This document shows, one piece after another, positions 14,221 to 19,336 of a DNA stretch of 19,336 nucleotides. Below the pieces are notes generated by a model, which was not told where the DNA came from, did no database searches, and was given only the letters and a program-made list of their open reading frames with translations. The DNA comes from an uncultured Rivibacter sp. (GTDB taxonomy: Bacteria; Pseudomonadota; Gammaproteobacteria; Burkholderiales; Burkholderiaceae), in contig CAMLNA010000083.1 of the NCBI GenBank assembly GCA_946481025.1, positions 1 to 19,336 on the forward strand, written 5' to 3'. Each line of letters opens with the position of its first letter. Position 1 is the stretch's first letter. The position numbers and the translations under genes are program-made.

Positions 14221-16892
14221 GCGATCCGACCGGACCGCCGGCGCAGGCCCTTCTCGATCTCCACCGCCACGAACACCACCGACGCCGCCGCCGCGCAGAT
14301 CGCCAGTTCCCACACCGACAGCGCCTGCGTGCGGAACACCGCCTGCAGGGGCGGCAGGTAGATGACCGCCAGCTGCAGCGCCAGCGTGAGCAGAACCGCC
14401 GCCGCCAGCGGCAGGTTGCTGCGCAGCCCCAGCGAGAACAGCGAGTCGGCCTCTGAGCGGATGGCCATCACATGGGCCATCTGCGCCAGCGTGAGCACCG
14501 AGAACACCATGGTCTGCCAGGGCATGCCGGCCTGCAGCGCCCAGGCCTGCACGCCCAGGCACAGCGCCGCGATGAGCAGGCCCACCCACAGCGTGTGCTG
14601 CCACAGCCCGCCGCCGAGCACGCTCTCGCCGGGGGCGCGCGGCGGGCGCTGCATCACGCCGCGTTCGGCCGGCTCGGCGGCCAGGGCGAGCCCGGGCAAA
14701 CCGTCGGTCACCAGGTTGACCCACAGGATGTGCAGCGGCAGCAGGGGAATGGGCAGCCCCAGCAGCGGCGCGAGGAACAGCGTCCAGATCTCGCCGGAGT
14801 TGCCGGTCATCGCATAGCGCACGAACTTGCGGATGTTGTCGAAGATGCGCCGGCCTTCGCGCACCGCCGCCACGATGCTGGCGAAGTTGTCGTCCAGCAG
14901 CACGAGGCTGGCCGCCTGCCGCGCCACGTCGGTGCCGCCCCGGCCCATGGCCACGCCGATGTCGGCCGCCTTCAGGGCCGGCGCGTCGTTCACGCCGTCG
15001 CCGGTCATCGCGACGAACTGGCCGTGCGACTGCAGCGCCTGCACGATGCGGATCTTCTGCGCCGGGTCCACCCGTGCATACACCCGCACGTCGCGGACCG
15101 CTCGCGCGAGCGCCGCGTCGTCGAGCCGGGCCAGCTCCGCACCGGTCAGGACCGCGCGGTCGCCGCCCTTGCCTTCGGCTGCCGTGATGCCCAGCTGCCG
15201 TGCGATGGCCAGCGCGGTGGCCGGGTGGTCGCCGGTGATCATGACCGGCACGATGCCGGCGCCGCGGCAGGCGCTCACCGCCTCCTGCGCCTCGGGCCGC
15301 GGCGGGTCGGCCAGGCTCACCAGGCCGAGCAGCACGAGGCCCTGCTCCACCGCCGGCGCGTCCAGCTCAGCCGGATCGTGCTGCCAGCGGCGCCGGGCAA
15401 TCGCGAGCACCCGCATGCCACGGGCCGCGAGGTCGGCTGCGGTGCCCAGCGCAGCCGCCACGTCGAGCGGCTGTTCGCCCTGCGCAGTGGCCACCGCCGT
15501 GCACAGCGGCAGCACGCTTTCGGGCGCTCCCTTGGTGACCACCAGCCAGCCGCCCGCCCGACCATGCAGCGTGCTCATGCGCTTGCGCTGCGAGTCGAAG
15601 GGCCATTCGTGCCGGCGAGGCAGTTCCAGCCGCAGGGCCGCGGCATCGACGCCTGCCGCCTGCGCCGCCTCGGCCAGCGCGGTCTCTGTCGGGTCGCCGC
15701 TCCAGCGGCCTTCGGCATTCAGGCAGGCGTCGTTGCACAGCAGCGCGGACTGCCACACGGTGGCCGGCACCAGGCCGCCCCAGCGTTCCAGCGCCTGCAC
15801 CCGCATGCGGTTGCAGGTGAGCGTGCCGGTCTTGTCGGAGCAGATCACGCTCACCGAGCCCAGCGTCTCGACCGACGGCAGCCGGCGCACCAGCGCGTTG
15901 ACCTGGACCATGCGGCGGGCTCCCAGCGCCAGCAGCACCGTCACCACCGCCGGCAGCGCCTCGGGAATGGCCGCCACTGCCAGGCTGATCGCGGTGAGCG
16001 CCATCAGCAGCAGCGGCTCGCCCCGCAGCAGCACGCCCACGCCGAACATCACCGCGCAGATGGCCAGCACCACCAGCGACAGGCGTTTGCCGAAGTCGGC
16101 AAGCCGGCGCTGCAGCGGCGTGCTGCGTTCCTCGGTGTCGCGCAGCAGTCCGGCCACCCGGCCGAGCTGCGTATGAACGCCCGTGGCCACCACCAGGCCT
16201 TCGGCCCGCCCATGCGTCACCAGCGTGCCCTTGAAGGCCATGTTGAGGCGGTCGCCCAGCGCATGCTCGCCGTGCGGCAGCGCCTCGACGTGCTTTTCCA
16301 CGGTGGCCGATTCACCGGTGAGTGCCGACTCGTCGACGCGAAGCTGCGCCACCTCGTGCAGCCGCAGGTCGGCCGGCACGAGGTGGCCGGCCTCCAGCAG
16401 CACCACGTCACCCGGCACCAGCTCGGCTGTTTCAATGCATTGCGGCAGGCCGCCGCGACGCACGGTGGCCTGCGGCGTGGCGAGGCGCTGAAGCGCCTCG
16501 AGGGCGCGTTCGGCCCGCCACTCCTGCGTGAGTCCGATCGCCGCGTTGAGCAGCACGATCACGACGATGGCCACGGTGTCGGCCGCGTCGCCGACGAATC
16601 CGGACAGCACGGCCGCGGCCAGCAGCACCAGCACCATGAAGTCGCGGAACTGGTCGAGGACGCGGCGCAGCAGGCCGCGCGGCGGCGGATCGGGCAACCG
16701 GTTCTCGCCGTGCACCGCGCGCCGCTGCGCGGCTTCGGGGGGTGCCAGGCCGCTGCGCGGATCGACCTCGAGTCTTTCTGCCACGAGGTGGGCGCTGTGC
16801 AGGTGCGCGCCGTCGGCCTGCCCGTGGCCGGCGCCGCCGGCGGGCGGCGCCTCGGCAGGTTGCCGCCTCAAGGCTTCGGCATCATCTTGCAT
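14217..16892 (-). CDS. P-type cation-transporting ATPase, Ca2+-ATPase (P2A)-like
   Basis: This 891-residue pump has the PMCA/SERCA layout. An N-terminal cation-ATPase domain ends in [16 protein letters not shown]. The actuator has TGES at 192-195, the phosphorylated Asp is D353 ([12 protein letters not shown]), the nucleotide domain has KGAPES (about 454), and the hinge is [11 protein letters not shown] (630-640). Residues matching SERCA calcium ligands are present: E311 in IPEALPAV (usual PEGL), N698 and E701 (NSGE), N726, T729 and D730 (VNLVTDG), and probably E814 (RSEAD). Export of Ca2+ is therefore likely, though Mn2+ or another cation is possible. ATG 16892 lies inside the lipoprotein gene (25-nt overlap) behind AAGG, suggesting translational coupling. 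The next gene, moaA, starts 47 bp downstream. Confidence 0.93.
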   Translation of the reverse strand: MQDDAEALRRQPAEAPPAGGAGHGQADGAHLHSAHLVAERLEVDPRSGLAPPEAAQRRAVHGENRLPDPPPRGLLRRVLDQFRDFMVLVLLAAAVLSGFVGDAADTVAIVVIVLLNAAIGLTQEWRAERALEALQRLATPQATVRRGGLPQCIETAELVPGDVVLLEAGHLVPADLRLHEVAQLRVDESALTGESATVEKHVEALPHGEHALGDRLNMAFKGTLVTHGRAEGLVVATGVHTQLGRVAGLLRDTEERSTPLQRRLADFGKRLSLVVLAICAVMFGVGVLLRGEPLLLMALTAISLAVAAIPEALPAVVTVLLALGARRMVQVNALVRRLPSVETLGSVSVICSDKTGTLTCNRMRVQALERWGGLVPATVWQSALLCNDACLNAEGRWSGDPTETALAEAAQAAGVDAAALRLELPRRHEWPFDSQRKRMSTLHGRAGGWLVVTKGAPESVLPLCTAVATAQGEQPLDVAAALGTAADLAARGMRVLAIARRRWQHDPAELDAPAVEQGLVLLGLVSLADPPRPEAQEAVSACRGAGIVPVMITGDHPATALAIARQLGITAAEGKGGDRAVLTGAELARLDDAALARAVRDVRVYARVDPAQKIRIVQALQSHGQFVAMTGDGVNDAPALKAADIGVAMGRGGTDVARQAASLVLLDDNFASIVAAVREGRRIFDNIRKFVRYAMTGNSGEIWTLFLAPLLGLPIPLLPLHILWVNLVTDGLPGLALAAEPAERGVMQRPPRAPGESVLGGGLWQHTLWVGLLIAALCLGVQAWALQAGMPWQTMVFSVLTLAQMAHVMAIRSEADSLFSLGLRSNLPLAAAVLLTLALQLAVIYLPPLQAVFRTQALSVWELAICAAAASVVFVAVEIEKGLRRRSGRIA

Positions 16893-17158
16893 TCGCCTTG
16901 CATGGCCATCGTGCCGCCCGCAGCCGGCGCCGCGGCCTGCCCGTGGTCGTGCGGCGCACTGGCGCCCGCCGCGGCATGCATCGCCATGCGCTCGTGACGG
17001 GCCTTCATGTCCGTCATGTCCTTCATGTGGCGGGCACACCCGTCGCCCGCGGTGCCGTCCTTCGCCGCCGAATGCATGCCCGGGTGGCGGGGTGGCCCGG
17101 ATTGCGCGCAGCCGGCCAGCGCGGAAGCGAACACGAGGCAGCAGACGAGGGTCTTCAT
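16868..17158 (-). CDS. Small His/Met-rich lipoprotein, probable metal-binding
   Basis: This 96-residue protein has a lipoprotein signal (MKTLVCCLVFASALAGC) with lipobox LAGC and lipidation at C17. The mature part is rich in histidine (H25, 29, 44, 55, 61, 70, 72) and methionine (ten in the mature part, including M45, M48, M51, M58, M60 and KMM near the end), with cysteines C41 and C90. Such composition suggests binding of soft or transition metals such as Cu or Ag in the periplasm; I recognise no named family. ATG 17158 follows AGGAG with a 5-nt spacing. The 3' end overlaps the ATPase gene by 25 nt. Pairing of a metal-binding lipoprotein with a Ca2+-type rather than Cu-type ATPase is unusual. 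The coding call rests on the lipobox, Shine-Dalgarno and overlap. Confidence 0.8.
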   Translation of the reverse strand: MKTLVCCLVFASALAGCAQSGPPRHPGMHSAAKDGTAGDGCARHMKDMTDMKARHERMAMHAAAGASAPHDHGQAAAPAAGGTMAMQGECKMMPKP

Positions 17159-17193
17159 GGCGGCTCCTGGAGAGAGGGTCAGGTGATGCGGCG

Positions 17194-17235
17194 ACTCTGC
17201 GCCGGGATGCAGGACTCGGCCTTGATGCGCCTCAA
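17194..17235 (-). promoter_or_regulatory. Candidate FNR-type promoter of the lipoprotein-ATPase operon
   Basis: TTGATGCGCCTCAA (17222-17235) matches 9 of 10 specified FNR positions. It overlaps the stop codon of the synthetase/GNAT gene (17234-17232). A start 41.5 bp from the centre would fall near 17187, with CAGAGT (17199-17194) as -10 (3 of 6), giving a 29-nt leader that includes the AGGAG before ATG 17158. Confidence 0.55.
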
Positions 17236-19336
17236 CGCCGCAGTTCGAGTTGCAGCGACATGACGTCCTCGGCCGGGTGCCGCTGCGACTCGAAGCCGAG
17301 GCTGCGGGCCAACGCCACCATCGCATCGTTGGCCGGCAGGCATTCGCCTGCCAGCCGCCGCACGCCGCGCTCGCGCAGGTAGCGCAGCAGCTTGGCCAGC
17401 AGCAGGCGGCCGATGCCCTGCCCTTGCCAGCCGTGGCGCACCTGGATCGAGAACTCGGCTCGTTCACCGTCGGGGTCGCACACCGAGCGCACCTCGCCCA
17501 GCAGCCCTTCCTCGCCGCGTGCCGGCGCCACCGCCACGAAGGTCATGTCGCGGTCGTAGTCGATCTGGCTGTAGCGCGCGAGCTCCGAGCGCGGCACTTC
17601 CCGGCGCGCCAGGAAGAAGCGCAGCCGCAGTTCCTCGGGTGTGGCGCTCGCATACAGCGAGCGCAGCAGCGGTTCGTCCTCGGGGCGGATGGGACGCAGC
17701 AGCACCCCCTCGCCGCCGAGCCGCACCGGCTCCTCGAGTTGCGCCGGATACGGACGGATCGCCAGCGGCACCGCGCCCCCGGCGGGTTGCAGCTTCACCC
17801 GTGCATCGAGCGCGAGCACGCCATGCTCGTCGGCCAGCAGCGGATTGATGTCGAGCTCGGCCAGCTGGGGCAGGTCGCAGGCCATCTGCGATACCTTCAC
17901 CATCGCCTCGTGCACGGCCGGCAGGTCGGCCGGGCTGCGGTCGCGGTAGCCCGCCAGCAGCCGGGCCACGCGGGTGCGGCCCACCAGCTCGGCCGCGAGG
18001 TTCATGTTCAGCGGCGGCAGGGCGATCGCGCGATCGGCCACCACCTCGACCGCCGTGCCGCCCTGCCCGAACAGCAGCACCGGGCCGAACACCGCATCGC
18101 AGGCCAGGCCCGCGATCAGCTCGTGCGCGCGCGGGCGGCGCACCATGGCCTGCACGGTGAAGCCCGCGACCCGCGCATCGGGCCGCAGCCGGTCCACGCG
18201 GGCCAGCATGGCGCCGGCGGCCTGTCGCAGCTCGGCGGGCGAGCCCAGGTCGAGCGCCACGCCGCCCACGTCGGACTTGTGCGAGATCTGCGGCGAGAGG
18301 ATCTTGAGCACCACGGGATAGCCGATCTCCGCCGCCGCGGCCACCGCGGCTTCGGTGTCGGGCACGCTGCGGGTAGCGACCACCGGCACGCCATACGCCG
18401 CGAGCAGGGCCTTCGCCTCGGTCTCGTTCAGCTCGCCGCGCCCTTCGGCCAGAGCGGCGTCGAGCAATGCGCGGGCCGCCGCCGCGTCGGGCGCGGCGCC
18501 GTCGCCGCTGGCGGCGGGCGCCTGCAGCAAGGCTTCCTGGTTGCACCGGTGCTGCACCAGGTGCAGGTAGGCCTGGGCGGCCCGCTCGGGGGTTTCGTAG
18601 GTGGGCACGCCGGCTTCGGCGCAAGCGGCGCGGGCCGCCGCCACCGCCGTGCCGCCGAGCCAGCAGGTCAGCACCGGCTTGGTCGCTGCGCGCATCAGCG
18701 GCAGGCAGGCGGCCGCGATCTCGGCGCTGGGCACCACGGCGGTGGGCGCATGCATGAAGAGCACGGCGTCGGTCTCGGGGGCGTCGAGCACGGCCTGCAG
18801 CGCTGCCGTGTAGCGCGCCACCGGCGCATCGCCAATGATGTCCACCGGGTTGGCATGCGACCAGGTGGCCGGCAGTGCGGCATCGAGGCGCGCCAGCGTG
18901 GCGGCCTCCAGCGGCGCGAGCGTACCGCCTGCCACCGCCAGCGCGTCGGCGGCCAGCACGCCGGCCCCGCCGCCGTTGGTGACGATGGCCAGCCGCTCGC
19001 CGTGCAGCGGGTGCGCACGTGCCAGCGTCTCGGCCGCGTCGAACAGGTCTTCGAGCGTGAGCACGCGCAGCATGCCGGCGCGGCGCACCGCCGCATCGAA
19101 CACCGCATCGGAGCCGGCCAGCGCGCCGGTGTGCGAGGCCGCTGCCCGCGCCCCCTCGGGTGCGCGGCCGGCTTTCACCAACAGCACCGGCTTGTTGCGT
19201 GCCGCCGCGCGCGCCGCCGACAGGAACTTGCGCGCGTGCTTCACCGACTCGACGTACATGAGGATCGCGCGCGTGCCCGCATCGCTGGCCAGGTAGTCGA
19301 GCACGTCGCCGAAGTCGACGTCGGCGCTGTCGCCCA
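17232..19336 (-). CDS. Acyl-CoA synthetase (NDP-forming)-GNAT acetyltransferase fusion, Pat-like (C-terminal 700 residues; 5' end outside the window)
   Basis: This is the large acetate-CoA-ligase-family/GNAT fusion related to E. coli Pat (YfiQ), which acetylates protein lysines including acetyl-CoA synthetase; some members are proposed ADP-forming acyl-CoA synthetases. The visible part begins GDSADVDFGDVLDYLASD in the succinyl-CoA-ligase-like region, so the N-terminal CoA-binding domain is off the edge. A conserved SHTGALAGSD segment carries the histidine that is phosphorylated in ADP-forming synthetases. Then come an ATP-grasp domain (LNETEAKALLAAYGVPV, GYPVVLKILSPQISHKSDVGG, VLLFGQGGTAVEVV) and a C-terminal GNAT domain (LLRPIRPEDEPLL; acetyl-CoA loop VRHGWQGQGIGRLLL). 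The frame is open to the right edge with no reason to start at the internal GTG 19304. The lipoprotein gene follows 73 bp downstream. Confidence 0.93.
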   Translation of the reverse strand, partial: GDSADVDFGDVLDYLASDAGTRAILMYVESVKHARKFLSAARAAARNKPVLLVKAGRAPEGARAAASHTGALAGSDAVFDAAVRRAGMLRVLTLEDLFDAAETLARAHPLHGERLAIVTNGGGAGVLAADALAVAGGTLAPLEAATLARLDAALPATWSHANPVDIIGDAPVARYTAALQAVLDAPETDAVLFMHAPTAVVPSAEIAAACLPLMRAATKPVLTCWLGGTAVAAARAACAEAGVPTYETPERAAQAYLHLVQHRCNQEALLQAPAASGDGAAPDAAAARALLDAALAEGRGELNETEAKALLAAYGVPVVATRSVPDTEAAVAAAAEIGYPVVLKILSPQISHKSDVGGVALDLGSPAELRQAAGAMLARVDRLRPDARVAGFTVQAMVRRPRAHELIAGLACDAVFGPVLLFGQGGTAVEVVADRAIALPPLNMNLAAELVGRTRVARLLAGYRDRSPADLPAVHEAMVKVSQMACDLPQLAELDINPLLADEHGVLALDARVKLQPAGGAVPLAIRPYPAQLEEPVRLGGEGVLLRPIRPEDEPLLRSLYASATPEELRLRFFLARREVPRSELARYSQIDYDRDMTFVAVAPARGEEGLLGEVRSVCDPDGERAEFSIQVRHGWQGQGIGRLLLAKLLRYLRERGVRRLAGECLPANDAMVALARSLGFESQRHPAEDVMSLQLELRR

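Noticed and set aside
14170..14724. Upstream extension of the moaA frame to an ATG at 14724
   Set aside because: The extension runs antiparallel-shifted through the ATPase C-terminus and has no MoaA homology; the MoaA N-terminus begins at 14169.
14472..16997. Long plus-strand open frame (841 codons) opposite the P-type ATPase
   Set aside because: Low-complexity Arg/Gln/His/Ala translation and complete antisense overlap with a gene carrying all P-type ATPase motifs; an artefact of high GC.
16893..17039. Upstream extension of the ATPase frame to an ATG at 17039
   Set aside because: It overlaps most of the lipoprotein gene in another frame. The ATG at 16892 with a nearby AAGG fits the family N-terminus better.

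Overview
The window looks like chromosome of a high-GC, nitrate-respiring betaproteobacterium. Burkholderiales, probably a Comamonadaceae member (Variovorax/Ramlibacter/Acidovorax-like), fits the protein sequences, the GC-rich third positions and the narK1-narK2-narG order. This placement comes from recognising protein families, not from a database search.

Layout. From 1 to 5330 the minus strand carries the start of a nitrate respiration operon, transcribed right to left: narK1 (type I nitrate transporter), narK2 (type II nitrate/nitrite exchanger), then narG (catalytic subunit, cut by the left edge; narHJI would lie outside). From 5506 to 10263 lies a block with no obvious link to nitrate respiration: a YitT-family membrane protein, a zinc-less MDR oxidoreductase and an exported alpha/beta hydrolase on the minus strand. 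Divergent from them, on the plus strand, are a TetR/AcrR regulator and a thiolase. From 10371 to the right edge the minus strand returns to anaerobic genes: narL and narX (overlapping by 4 nt), moaA (molybdenum cofactor synthesis), a Ca2+-type P-type ATPase overlapping a small His/Met-rich lipoprotein gene, and the C-terminal 700 residues of an acyl-CoA-synthetase/GNAT (Pat-like) fusion cut by the right edge.

How the parts work together. NarX senses nitrate and phosphorylates NarL, NarK1/NarK2 move nitrate and nitrite, NarG reduces nitrate, and MoaA supplies the molybdopterin it needs. FNR-type dyads (TTGAC/T-N4-G/ATCAA-like) lie in the short gaps before narX, moaA, the lipoprotein-ATPase pair and narK1. 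Before narX the dyad centre is 41.5 bp from the ATG and an appropriately placed -10 element would give a leaderless mRNA. These sites suggest one oxygen-responsive regulon that also includes the cation ATPase.

Other notable signals are a perfect 12-bp inverted repeat that would put the narK1 start codon in an RNA stem and its Shine-Dalgarno in the loop, and a pair of related dyads between tetR and the hydrolase that each cover one of two divergent promoters. I found no RNA genes, insertion sequences, CRISPR arrays, prophage genes or clear rho-independent terminators. I see no clearly new biological system here; the new material is mainly regulatory architecture.
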